A stretch of DNA of 64,000 nucleotides, taken from assembly GCA_903875225.1 (NCBI GenBank), contig CAIQVJ010000064.1:62001-126000 (forward strand), in the 5' to 3' direction. Positions 41,051 through 48,445 of the stretch are shown in pieces. Every line of letters begins with the position of its first letter. Position 1 is the stretch's first letter. Under the pieces are notes generated by a model. The model was not told the origin of the DNA, did not search any database, and saw nothing but the letters and a program-made list of their open reading frames with translations. The translations under genes were made by a program, and so were the position numbers. The stretch is from an uncultured Pseudomonadota bacterium. Its GTDB lineage: Bacteria > Myxococcota_A > UBA796 > SXON01.

Positions 41051-42952
41051 CTACTTCCGTTTGAAGAGGCCGCTGAGCTGGCTGGAGATCGACTGTGCCG
41101 CCGGAGGGGTCGAGCTGGCGGCGGTGCGGCGGACCTCTCGCAGCGCATCCCGGTTGTTCGGGTCACGCTGCAGGGCCTTCTTGTACCGGGCCGCCGCCTC
41201 CGGCAGCTTGCCCTCGAGCTTCAGCAGGTTGCCCGCAGTCGCCTGCAGCTCCCCGTCCTTCACGGGGTCCAGGATGGTCATGGCGTCGAGCAGCGCGATC
41301 GCCTTGGCGAGGGGCAGCCGCTTGCTGTAGTACCCGCTCTGGGCGGCGAGGAAGACATAGGGCCAGGTCTTGGGGTCGAGCTCGGCTGCGAGTGCGAGGT
41401 GCGGATCGGCCTCCTTGAACTGCCGGGCCCGCCAGAGGACCTCGCCTTTCTTGAATGCGATCCGCGCCGTCAGGACGTCACGCTCGCTGGAATACGTGCT
41501 GCCCGCCTTGGCCGCCGCCTTGCGCTGCTTGAGCTCCTCGATGGCGCCGGGTGCGCGCAGAACGTCGTACGCCGAGTTCACGAGGGAGAAGCAGTGCTCG
41601 GCGAGTGCTCGCACGGCGGGGGGGGCGCCGAAGAACGTGTCGGGGTGGTACGACCGTGAGATCTCGCGGAACGCGCGCACGACGTCCTGCTCGGTGACGT
41701 CGTGCTTGTCCCCCAGATCCAGCACGTCGACCGGATCCCGGCCCATCAGCGCCTTGCTCGCCTCCCGAAGGGACTCGATTCGCGGGTCGGGCAACGCCAG
41801 ATCCGGGGTTGTCATGTCCGCCGGCAGGAACTCGTCCGCCTGGAGGAGGCCGAGGCCGTTCAGCAGGTCGATCGCACGCAAGCCGGCGATCCGTCGGATG
41901 TCGTCCCCGTTCGCGACCTCGTCGAGCAGGTTGCGCAACGAGCGTGGCTTGGACGCGAGCCGGTGCACCCGCAACGACAGGGCGTCGAGCCCCCAGGCGG
42001 TCTCCGGCGAATCGCCGGGGATCCTGCGCTGGAGCGGCATACGGGCGCGCTTCGCCCACGTCGTCTCCAGACGCATCAGGCTCTTGCTCGCGATCACGGC
42101 GCTGCACCACTGCGGGACGGCGCCCGGGAGCGGGATCCCGGCGCCGGGCGGGGTCCAGCCAGCGTCCCACCGGGTCTCTCCTTCGGGTTCGTCCTGCACT
42201 GCGCAGAGCCACACGGCGAGGCCGTGGCAGGCTGCCTGCAGGCATGCGTCGAGCGTTTGCCCCTGCCCCAGGCCGACCTGGATGCCGGTCTGCAGATCGG
42301 CGATGTCGGCCGGCAGGCCGATGCCGCGAAAAAGCCCGGGGATGCCCTCGATCGCCACCACGTCGCCCGCCTTGACCCCCACGGTGACGGACCCTCCTGC
42401 GCCGGTGAGCCTGAGCTGCCCGGTGGCGCGCTGCCGGTGCGCGACGAAGAGCAGGCGCATCGGCGCGAGCACCTCTGCGGGACCTCCCGCCCACGAGAGC
42501 CAGCCGAGGTCGCTGTCGTCCTCCTGGTACCCGGCCAGGCGTGCGGCGCGGACCGGTGGGCGAGAAACCGCTGCGGGCGGGGTGTTGGCCTGCGCGACGA
42601 GGCGATCGATCGTCCGGGCGAGCAGATCCCTGTCCAGCGGCTTGCGGATGAACCCGGTGGGCTGGAACCCGCGGCGCCCCGCATCCTCGAACACGCCCAG
42701 CTCGTCGTTCGAGCTCACGAGCACCACCGGTGTGCCCGGTGACCACTTGAGGATCGCCTTCCCCAGGTCGATCCCGTCCATGCCGGGCATGGTCACGTCG
42801 GTGAGCAGGAGCTGGAACCGACCCTTCCGGAACGTCGCGAGCCCCTCCTCGCCGCTCCCTGCGGTCTCGGCCTCGTGCCCACACGAACGGACGATGTCCG
42901 CAATCATCGTGCGGGTGAGCGCTTCGTCGTCGACAACCAGTACGCGAGACAT
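41051..42952 (-). CDS. Response regulator with PATAN-like, J and TPR domains
   Basis: This 633-residue protein has a receiver domain (residues 1-120; Asp8/Asp9 pocket, phosphoacceptor Asp52, FIRKPLD Lys), a middle domain resembling DUF4388/PATAN (about 150-260: RLLFVAHRQRATGQLRLTGAGGSVTVGVKAGDVVAIEG), an unassigned region, a J domain with an intact HPD (about 436-438, YHPDTFF) and TPR-like helices at the end (about 500-610). J domains recruit Hsp70 (DnaK). A phospho-controlled co-chaperone or adaptor is a reasonable inference. Related receiver/J/TPR mixtures are known in myxobacteria. It is divergent from trxA. The start has AGGA four bases upstream. Confidence 0.87.
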   Translation of the reverse strand: MSRVLVVDDEALTRTMIADIVRSCGHEAETAGSGEEGLATFRKGRFQLLLTDVTMPGMDGIDLGKAILKWSPGTPVVLVSSNDELGVFEDAGRRGFQPTGFIRKPLDRDLLARTIDRLVAQANTPPAAVSRPPVRAARLAGYQEDDSDLGWLSWAGGPAEVLAPMRLLFVAHRQRATGQLRLTGAGGSVTVGVKAGDVVAIEGIPGLFRGIGLPADIADLQTGIQVGLGQGQTLDACLQAACHGLAVWLCAVQDEPEGETRWDAGWTPPGAGIPLPGAVPQWCSAVIASKSLMRLETTWAKRARMPLQRRIPGDSPETAWGLDALSLRVHRLASKPRSLRNLLDEVANGDDIRRIAGLRAIDLLNGLGLLQADEFLPADMTTPDLALPDPRIESLREASKALMGRDPVDVLDLGDKHDVTEQDVVRAFREISRSYHPDTFFGAPPAVRALAEHCFSLVNSAYDVLRAPGAIEELKQRKAAAKAGSTYSSERDVLTARIAFKKGEVLWRARQFKEADPHLALAAELDPKTWPYVFLAAQSGYYSKRLPLAKAIALLDAMTILDPVKDGELQATAGNLLKLEGKLPEAAARYKKALQRDPNNRDALREVRRTAASSTPPAAQSISSQLSGLFKRK

Positions 42953-42969
42953 GGAATCCTGCGCCCCGG

Positions 42970-42997
42970 TTGACGGGGCGGCATCGGAGCATAATCT
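42970..42997 (+). promoter_or_regulatory. Sigma-70-type promoter of trxA
   Basis: TTGACG (42970-42975), a 16-bp spacer and TAATCT (42992-42997) lie about 80 bases before the trxA ATG, so this transcript has a leader of about 70 nt. The surrounding 124 bp are the only non-coding DNA between the divergent response-regulator and trxA genes. Confidence 0.5.
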
Positions 42998-43075
42998 TTC
43001 TTCTGGCGCGATACGTCAGGAACCCGCCAGCTGTTTTTCTCCGCAGTCTCCCAGAACCCCCCGCCCGGATCTCCA

Positions 43076-43405
43076 ATGGCCAGCCCGAACGTCAAGATGA
43101 TCAACGATGCCGACTTCAAGTCCCAGGTGCTCGAGAGCGACATCCCCGTCCTCCTCGACTTCACCGCTGTGTGGTGTGGACCCTGCAAGGCCATCGCGCC
43201 GCTGCTCGACGACCTCGCTGACAGCAACCTCGGAAAGATCCGCGTCGTGAAGATGGACATCGACCAGAACGGGCAGACGCCGATGCAGTTCGGTGTGCAG
43301 TCGATCCCCACGCTGCTCCTGTTCAAGGCGGGCAAGGTCGTGGACAAGCGCGTGGGCTCCCTGCAGAAAGCAGCGCTGGCTACGTTTGTGGCATCTGTGC
43401 TGTAG
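43076..43405 (+). CDS. trxA: Thioredoxin
   Basis: This 109-residue protein is a canonical thioredoxin: the WCGPCK active site (Cys at about residues 34 and 37), the TAVWCGPCKAIAPLLDDLA helix and the cis-Pro loop QSIPTLLLF are intact. It reduces disulfides in the cytoplasm and would supply electrons to peroxiredoxin and ribonucleotide reductase. The ATG at 43076 follows a short GGATCTCC sequence and not a strong ribosome-binding site. The length is exact for the family. A TTGACG-16-TAATCT promoter lies upstream. Confidence 0.96.
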   Translation: MASPNVKMINDADFKSQVLESDIPVLLDFTAVWCGPCKAIAPLLDDLADSNLGKIRVVKMDIDQNGQTPMQFGVQSIPTLLLFKAGKVVDKRVGSLQKAALATFVASVL

Positions 43406-43449
43406 AGCTTCGGGAACGGCGTTAGAGCGGCTGCTCTTCGGAGCGTCGC

Positions 43450-45078
43450 ATGCCCCATGTACACGGTGGCCGTCTGGTCGCAGAAGCCTTCGCCAAGGAG
43501 GGCGTGTCACACGTCTTCACCCTGTGCGGGGGCCACATCCAGCACATCTACGATGGGTGTCTGGACTTCGGGATCCGCGTCGTCGACTTCCGGCATGAAC
43601 AGGCCGCGGGGCACGCGGCGGAGGGCTGGGCGCGCGCGACCGGCAAGCCGGGAGTAGCCCTCGTCACCGCCGGGCCGGGCGTCACGGACGCTGTCACCGC
43701 CGTGGCGAACGCCATGCGCGGTGGTGTTCCCATGGTGCTGATCGGCGGGCAGGGGCCGCGCTTCTACAGCGGCATGGGATCGTTGCAGGAGATGGACCAC
43801 GTCACGCTCTTGCGCAGCATCACCAAGTGGAGCGTGACGGTGCCCGAGACGAGGCGGATCCCGGACTTCCTGGCGATGGCGTTCCGGAAGGCCACCACGG
43901 GTGTGCCGGGCCCGGTGTTCCTCGAGATGCCGCTGGACGTGTTGATGGGGATGGAGAAGTCCGAGGACCTGTCCTACCCGAAGGACTACCGCACGGCCCA
44001 CGTGGCCGGCGGGGATCCCGCTGCCATCACCGCTGCCGCCGACCTTCTCGCCCATGCGAAGAACCCGGTCGCGGTGGTGGGGACGCAGTGGTGGTGGAGC
44101 CCCTACAAGGACGCCATCCACGATTTTCTCGACGCGTACGACCTGCCCGTGTTCCTGAACGGGGGCGCGCGCGGTGCGCTCACGCCGGACGATCCGCGGT
44201 TCTTCCGGCTCTGTCGCGGAAAGGCGCTGGGCAGCGCGGATGTGATCGTCATCTTTGGCACGCCCTGGGACTTCCGGCTGAACTACGGGCAGGACATCCC
44301 CGCTGGCACGAAGGTCATCCATGTGGACCTGGACCCCGACGTCATCGGTCACAACCGCGGCGCGCAGGTGGGGATCGTGGGCGACACCGGGCTCGTGATG
44401 CGGCAGCTTGCGGAGGCCGGGCGCCGGACGTCGGACGGAAGCTGGGTCTCCGCGGTACGCGGGTTCGAGACCACCCGGTTCAACAAGATGCTGCCCGAGC
44501 TCAACAGCGACGCGAGCCCGATCAACCCGCTGCGGTTCAGCAAGGAGCTCGCGGCCGCGATCCCGGCGAACAGCACTGTAGTATGTGATGGCGGCGACAT
44601 CGTCGGCACCGCCGCGAAGGTCGTGGATGTCACGCTGCCCGGCCACTGGATGGACCCGGGGCCATTGGGGACGCTCGGCGTCGGTCCCAGCTTCGCGATG
44701 GCCGCCAGGCTCGCGCGGCCCGACGAGCCCGCATTCATCATCTACGGCGACGGTTCCTTCGGGCTCAACGGGATGGAGTACGAGGCCGCTGCGCGCCAGG
44801 GCATCCCGTTCGTGGGGGTGATGGGCAACGACGGCGCCTGGACCCAGATCCGCCGCGGGCAGGTCCAGCTGTTCGGGCAGGAGCGACTTCCGGCCACCGG
44901 ACTCGCTTTTACCCACTACGAGCGCATGGTCGAGGCGCTGGGCGGGTACGGCGAGTACGTGGAGAAGCCCGAAGACATCCGGCCAGCGATCGACCGCGCG
45001 CTCGCCAGTGGCAAGCCGGCGTTGGTGAACGTGAAGATCGGTGCTTCGGCGTTCCGCGAGGGCGCGATCTCGGTCTGA
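43450..45078 (+). CDS. Thiamine-pyrophosphate enzyme (acetolactate synthase / 2-hydroxyacyl-CoA lyase-like)
   Basis: This 542-residue enzyme has the three-domain layout of the AHAS superfamily. The pyrimidine-binding domain holds the catalytic Glu at residue 50 (RHEQAAGHAAEGWAR), and the pyrophosphate domain holds the GDGSFGLNGMEYEAAARQGIPFVGVMGND motif that binds Mg-TPP. It reads most like ILVBL or 2-hydroxyacyl-CoA lyase-type proteins (GGHIQHIYDGCLD and the REGAISV end) rather than true acetolactate synthase, which needs a regulatory subunit absent here. The substrate is not fixed by sequence. GGAG precedes the start. Confidence 0.85.
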   Translation: MPHVHGGRLVAEAFAKEGVSHVFTLCGGHIQHIYDGCLDFGIRVVDFRHEQAAGHAAEGWARATGKPGVALVTAGPGVTDAVTAVANAMRGGVPMVLIGGQGPRFYSGMGSLQEMDHVTLLRSITKWSVTVPETRRIPDFLAMAFRKATTGVPGPVFLEMPLDVLMGMEKSEDLSYPKDYRTAHVAGGDPAAITAAADLLAHAKNPVAVVGTQWWWSPYKDAIHDFLDAYDLPVFLNGGARGALTPDDPRFFRLCRGKALGSADVIVIFGTPWDFRLNYGQDIPAGTKVIHVDLDPDVIGHNRGAQVGIVGDTGLVMRQLAEAGRRTSDGSWVSAVRGFETTRFNKMLPELNSDASPINPLRFSKELAAAIPANSTVVCDGGDIVGTAAKVVDVTLPGHWMDPGPLGTLGVGPSFAMAARLARPDEPAFIIYGDGSFGLNGMEYEAAARQGIPFVGVMGNDGAWTQIRRGQVQLFGQERLPATGLAFTHYERMVEALGGYGEYVEKPEDIRPAIDRALASGKPALVNVKIGASAFREGAISV

Positions 45079-45111
45079 TCGGGTGCACCAACAATTGGCT
45101 CGATCGGCACG

Positions 45112-45250
45112 CGCCGGCGGATTCTGCGTCGGCCGGGTACTCCCGGCCGAGCGGAATCCGCAGGCAAAAGGCGCAGGCGCGGTCCCCCGCGTCGGCGTCT
45201 TTTGCCGTACGGCGCCGGGGGCGTGGGGGTTCACCCCCACACAGACATCG
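45112..45250. repeat. Structured intergenic element, copy B
   Basis: This 139-bp element matches copy A in layout. The outer stem GCGGATTC/GAATCCGC (45117-45124 with 45154-45161) encloses TCGGCCGGG-TACT-CCCGGCCGA (45129-45150). The main hairpin spans 45163-45206: an 8-bp GGCAAAAG/CTTTTGCC base, then a region with one mismatch and two G-U pairs, then CGCGG/CCGCG around a TCCC loop. A 7-bp hairpin GTGGGGG/CCCCCAC follows (45223-45240), and the element ends in CAGACATCG. The stem bases differ from copy A but the pairing is kept. It lies between two convergent genes. Confidence 0.8.
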
Positions 45251-45289
45251 CCGGCGGATTCTGCCTCGGCCGGGTACTCCCGGCCGAGG
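45249..45289. repeat. Truncated third copy of the structured element
   Basis: The first 16 bases of copy B (45112-45127) are repeated exactly at 45249-45264, followed by the inner hairpin extended to 11 bp, CCTCGGCCGGG and CCCGGCCGAGG around loop TACT (45264-45289). The outer stem partner and the downstream hairpins are missing. Confidence 0.65.
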
Positions 45290-45344
45290 ATGGCGGTCTC
45301 TGGCATCGTTGACCCGCGCCCGCCTTCAGCGGCGTTCCACGGCC

Positions 45345-45368
45345 CCCGGGTCGAACCCGCGACCCGGG
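45345..45368. terminator. Strong hairpin between convergent genes
   Basis: CCCGGGTCG (45345-45353) and CGACCCGGG (45360-45368) form a 9-bp G+C-rich stem with a 6-nt loop, about 60 bases past the stop of the minus-strand gene. It could end transcription from both sides, but no T tract is seen. The rest of 45079-45429 is the structured repeat and otherwise featureless non-coding DNA. Confidence 0.35.
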
Positions 45369-45429
45369 CAGCGAGCCGCCCGACCCGCCGTGCACCACCG
45401 CCCGGCCGTCACCGGGGCGCGGCCTCGGA

Positions 45430-46536
45430 TCAGAGAGAGAACTCCTTCTCTTTCTGCACCTTGACCTCGTAGCCCTTGTCCGTCCACTCCTTCGCGCGCT
45501 CGTCCGCCCACGTCGCGCTGTCGCTCGCGGACTTCTCGGGCTCCGACGTGCTGATCACCGGCCATCCCCCGTCGTCCATCGTGCAGCCCTTGAGCTTCGG
45601 CTTCATGGCGCGCATCGGCGCCTCGATGTCCGCGAGGATGCTCCAGTGGGTGCCGCTCTCGGTGAGCGTGGTGTAGTGCACATACGCGGTCTTCTTGCCG
45701 GAGCAGGTGCCCGACTCCACGCTGGCGACGCCGTAGAGGAACTTGCCGCCCGACTGCACGCGGTCCGGGTACAGCACCGGCAGCAACGAGGCCGCAGCCT
45801 GCTCCGCCCCGGAGTTCGCGAGCTGAGTCGCCACGCTCTTCGCCCGGTCGGGACCGGTCTTCTCGGCGATGGCGACGAGGGTGTCCTCGAGCTGCTTCTG
45901 TGCCTCGGGCGCCATGTTCTGGCCAAAACCAGGCGCCATCGCAGTGGAGATCGACTCGAGGAGCGAGGCGAACGGCCCTCCGTTGCTCGCGGCGGCGATC
46001 GCGGCGCCGCTCAGCGCCGGGAGAGCATCCGCATGCTTCTTCTTGGCGTAGATGTTCGCGATGCCGACGTACTTCTCATCGACCTCCTTGGCGGGTGGGG
46101 CCTTGACTTTCGCCTCCATCCAGTCCCAGAGCTTGGAGTCGTCGCAGGCGTCGTACGCGTGGCTCCACTGCTTGAACTCCACGTCGCGCAAGGTGTAGGC
46201 GCCCTGCAGGAAGGTCACGGTGGTCGGGTGATCGGAGCAGGTGCCGCCGATGTTCGTCGCGACGTCGTCACGCGCGGAGAAGTCCGGAATCTTGGAGAGC
46301 GAGGTCCAGGCTGGGGTCCACAGCTTGGCATCGATGGCCACCTGCACGAGGCCGGTCACGGCATCGGTGTCGGAGGCCTTTTCCAGAAACTTGATGAACG
46401 CCGGCTCTGCGATCTTCGGATCGCAGGTGACCAGCGCCTGGTAGGCGGCGGGGACCGCCTCGGGCGTGAGCGAGCCGATCGCTGCGACTTGAGCGTCACA
46501 GGCGGCGTGGGCGAGTGAGACGAGGACAAGCAGCAT
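45430..46536 (-). CDS. Secreted helical-repeat protein, unknown function
   Basis: This 368-residue protein has a signal peptide (MLLVLVSLAHAA-CD; Cys after the cleavage site might also be lipidated). The mature part is a chain of helices reminiscent of HEAT/TPR-like repeats (AAYQALVTCDPKIAEPAFIKFLEKASDTDAVTGLVQVAIDAKLWTPAWTSLSK), with a C-terminal beta region. The GGAG ribosome-binding site decides the start at 46536; the longer frame has no signal peptide. The gene is convergent with the TPP enzyme and divergent from the small Thr/Ala-rich protein. No family was recognised. Confidence 0.7.
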   Translation of the reverse strand: MLLVLVSLAHAACDAQVAAIGSLTPEAVPAAYQALVTCDPKIAEPAFIKFLEKASDTDAVTGLVQVAIDAKLWTPAWTSLSKIPDFSARDDVATNIGGTCSDHPTTVTFLQGAYTLRDVEFKQWSHAYDACDDSKLWDWMEAKVKAPPAKEVDEKYVGIANIYAKKKHADALPALSGAAIAAASNGGPFASLLESISTAMAPGFGQNMAPEAQKQLEDTLVAIAEKTGPDRAKSVATQLANSGAEQAAASLLPVLYPDRVQSGGKFLYGVASVESGTCSGKKTAYVHYTTLTESGTHWSILADIEAPMRAMKPKLKGCTMDDGGWPVISTSEPEKSASDSATWADERAKEWTDKGYEVKVQKEKEFSL

Positions 46537-46699
46537 CGATTCTCCGGAAGGCGGCTCTAACGTGATCGGGGTCGAGGACACGAAATGAACCCGCGGCGCG
46601 CTCGGAACCGCGCGTAACAATTGTTCTCCGCTTGACGAGGCGAGTGAAATACTGAATGTTCGCCCCGCGCTTGCGTATACCCATCACACTGGAGTGCCG

Positions 46700-47026
46700 A
46701 TGCTTCTGCTTCTCTCCCTCGCCCTCGCCGCCGAGCCTGCAACCACCGCACCTGCTACTGCCCCTGCTGACACCACCGCCGCGCCTGCGGCCACGACGGA
46801 GGCCGCCACGACTCCGCCCGCGGCCACGGACCCCGTCGCCACCGCGACCACGACGGCTCCTGCCGCGTGCGCGACCGTCACGACCAACGCAGACGGCACG
46901 ACGACCCTGTCGGATCCTGCCCTCCCGCCCTGTGGCCCGGATGGCAAGCCGGTCGAGCAGGCCAAGAAGAAGAAGCTCTCCAAGTCCAACAATGGGCGCA
47001 TGGAAGCCGAGGAGACGCGGGAGTAG
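46700..47026 (+). CDS. Small secreted Thr/Ala/Pro-rich protein
   Basis: This 108-residue protein has a signal peptide (MLLLLSLALAA) followed by a Thr/Ala/Pro-rich low-complexity stretch (about 12-60) and a C-terminal part with two Cys and a Lys-rich run (KPVEQAKKKKLSKSNNGR). It could be an extracellular linker or stalk protein. ATG at 46700 has GGAG 5 bases upstream; GTG at 46694 is the alternative. TATACC lies further upstream as a -10-like element. Function unknown. Confidence 0.6.
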   Translation: MLLLLSLALAAEPATTAPATAPADTTAAPAATTEAATTPPAATDPVATATTTAPAACATVTTNADGTTTLSDPALPPCGPDGKPVEQAKKKKLSKSNNGRMEAEETRE

Positions 47027-47068
47027 GACCGGCCTCGACCGACCTCCTGTGAGCCCCGCCATGCTGTG

Positions 47069-47074
47069 TTAGCT
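47069..47074 (+). promoter_or_regulatory. -10-like hexamer, probable leaderless start
   Basis: TTAGCT ends 6 nt before the ATG at 47081. No clear -35 element is present, and no Shine-Dalgarno sequence precedes the gene. Confidence 0.4.
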
Positions 47075-47080
47075 CCGGGC

Positions 47081-48445
47081 ATGGCGCTCCCTCCGATCCT
47101 GACCGATCCGGCGATCCTCGAAGGCTACCTGTCCGATGCGTCGAACACGCGTGGGTCGGCCGAGGGGCTGGTGCGTCCAGCCTCGGTCGAGGAGGTGTCG
47201 GCCGTCGTTCGACACTGCCAGCAGGGGGCGATCCCGCTCACCGTCACCGCCCGGCGCACGTCCACGACTGCGGCGCCGATCCCCGAGGGCGGCTGGCTGC
47301 TCTCGACTGAGAAGCTCGACGCGCTGTACGCATTGAACGAGGCGGGGGCCGGCATCCTGCTCGGGGACTACCAGCGGCAGGTGGAGGCCGCCGGGCGCTT
47401 CTTCCCTCCGGACCCAACCAGCCGGTTCGAGTGCTCGCTCGGTGGGGCCGTGGCGTGCAACGCATCCGGTGCGCGTACGTACCGCTATGGGCCGACGCGC
47501 CCCTGGATCGAGCAGGTGGAGGTCGTCCTGCCCGATGGTCGCATCCTGGTAGCCGACCGCAGCACGCCGAGCCCCTGGCCCGTGCCGCAGTGGGTGCAGC
47601 CGCAGGTCAAGACCGCGGCGGGGTATTTTCCGACGGACAACCTGCTCGACCTGCTGATCGGCGCGGAGGGCACGCTGGGGGTGATCACCCGGGTCTGGAC
47701 ACGCCTCTTGCCGTTGCCTGCGCATGTGCTCGCCTTCCTCGCGTTCTTCCCCACGCGCGAGGCCATGCTCGGGTTCCTGGCGGAGGTGCGCGCCGGGCGC
47801 CACGACCCGCAGGCGCCGCTGCAGCCACGCTGCATCGAGTACTTCGATCGGCGGTCGTTGGACCTGATCCGGGGCCGGGTGCCGGTCAGCGCGGCGGACT
47901 GCGCGGTCTCGATCGAGGTGGAGTACGAAGGCGAGGCGCCGCTCGACGTGTGGTTCGAGGCGCTGGTGCGGCACGATGCGCTCGTGGACGACACGATCGT
48001 GGCGGAGGACGAAGCCGGGCTCGCCCGACTCCACGCCATCCGGCACGCCCTGCCTGCTGAGGTGAACGAGATCATCGCGCGGAACGGCGTCCGCAAGGTC
48101 GGCACCGACTTCGCCGTGCCGGATGCCGCGCTGCCGGAGATGCTCGCGCTCTACGACGACACCGGCATGCCCGCTGTCTGCTTCGGACACCTCGGGGACA
48201 ACCACCTGCACCTCAACTTCCTGCCCCGCACCCAGAGTGAGTGGACCGATGCGAAGGAGCGGTACATGACCCTGGCACGGCGCGCGGTCGCGCTCGGCGG
48301 GACGGTGAGCGCCGAGCACGGCATCGGCCGTCTCAAGCGGGCGCACCTCGCCATGATGGTCGGAGAGGCGCAGGTCGAGGCCTGGCGCGCGCTTCGAAAG
48401 CTCGCGGACCCGAACGGGATCCTCGGCCGCGGCGTGATCGTCTAG
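47081..48445 (+). CDS. FAD-binding oxidase of the GlcD / D-lactate dehydrogenase family
   Basis: This 454-residue enzyme has the VAO/PCMH FAD fold (about 30-210: RPASVEEVSAVVRHCQQ, ECSLGGAVACNASGARTYRYGPTRPWIEQVEVVLPDG, LIGAEGTLGVIT) and the FAD-linked oxidase C-terminal domain with GHLGDNHLHLNFLP and SAEHGIGRLKR, the diagnostic GlcD pair. It probably oxidises a 2-hydroxy acid such as glycolate or D-lactate, passing electrons to the respiratory chain; the exact substrate is unclear and no GlcE/GlcF genes are adjacent. The start at 47081 has a -10-like element 6 nt upstream. Its TAG overlaps the stop of the aminotransferase gene in a shared CTAG. Confidence 0.9.
   Translation: MALPPILTDPAILEGYLSDASNTRGSAEGLVRPASVEEVSAVVRHCQQGAIPLTVTARRTSTTAAPIPEGGWLLSTEKLDALYALNEAGAGILLGDYQRQVEAAGRFFPPDPTSRFECSLGGAVACNASGARTYRYGPTRPWIEQVEVVLPDGRILVADRSTPSPWPVPQWVQPQVKTAAGYFPTDNLLDLLIGAEGTLGVITRVWTRLLPLPAHVLAFLAFFPTREAMLGFLAEVRAGRHDPQAPLQPRCIEYFDRRSLDLIRGRVPVSAADCAVSIEVEYEGEAPLDVWFEALVRHDALVDDTIVAEDEAGLARLHAIRHALPAEVNEIIARNGVRKVGTDFAVPDAALPEMLALYDDTGMPAVCFGHLGDNHLHLNFLPRTQSEWTDAKERYMTLARRAVALGGTVSAEHGIGRLKRAHLAMMVGEAQVEAWRALRKLADPNGILGRGVIV

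Noticed and set aside
43450..45078. Acetolactate synthase (ilvB)
   Set aside because: Sequence pattern fits the ILVBL/2-hydroxyacyl-CoA lyase group better and no small regulatory subunit gene is adjacent.
45340..45420. tRNA-like T-loop (GGGTTCGACCC on the minus strand)
   Set aside because: The T-stem arms do not pair, and no matching acceptor or anticodon arm fits; the bases form a simple 9-bp hairpin instead.
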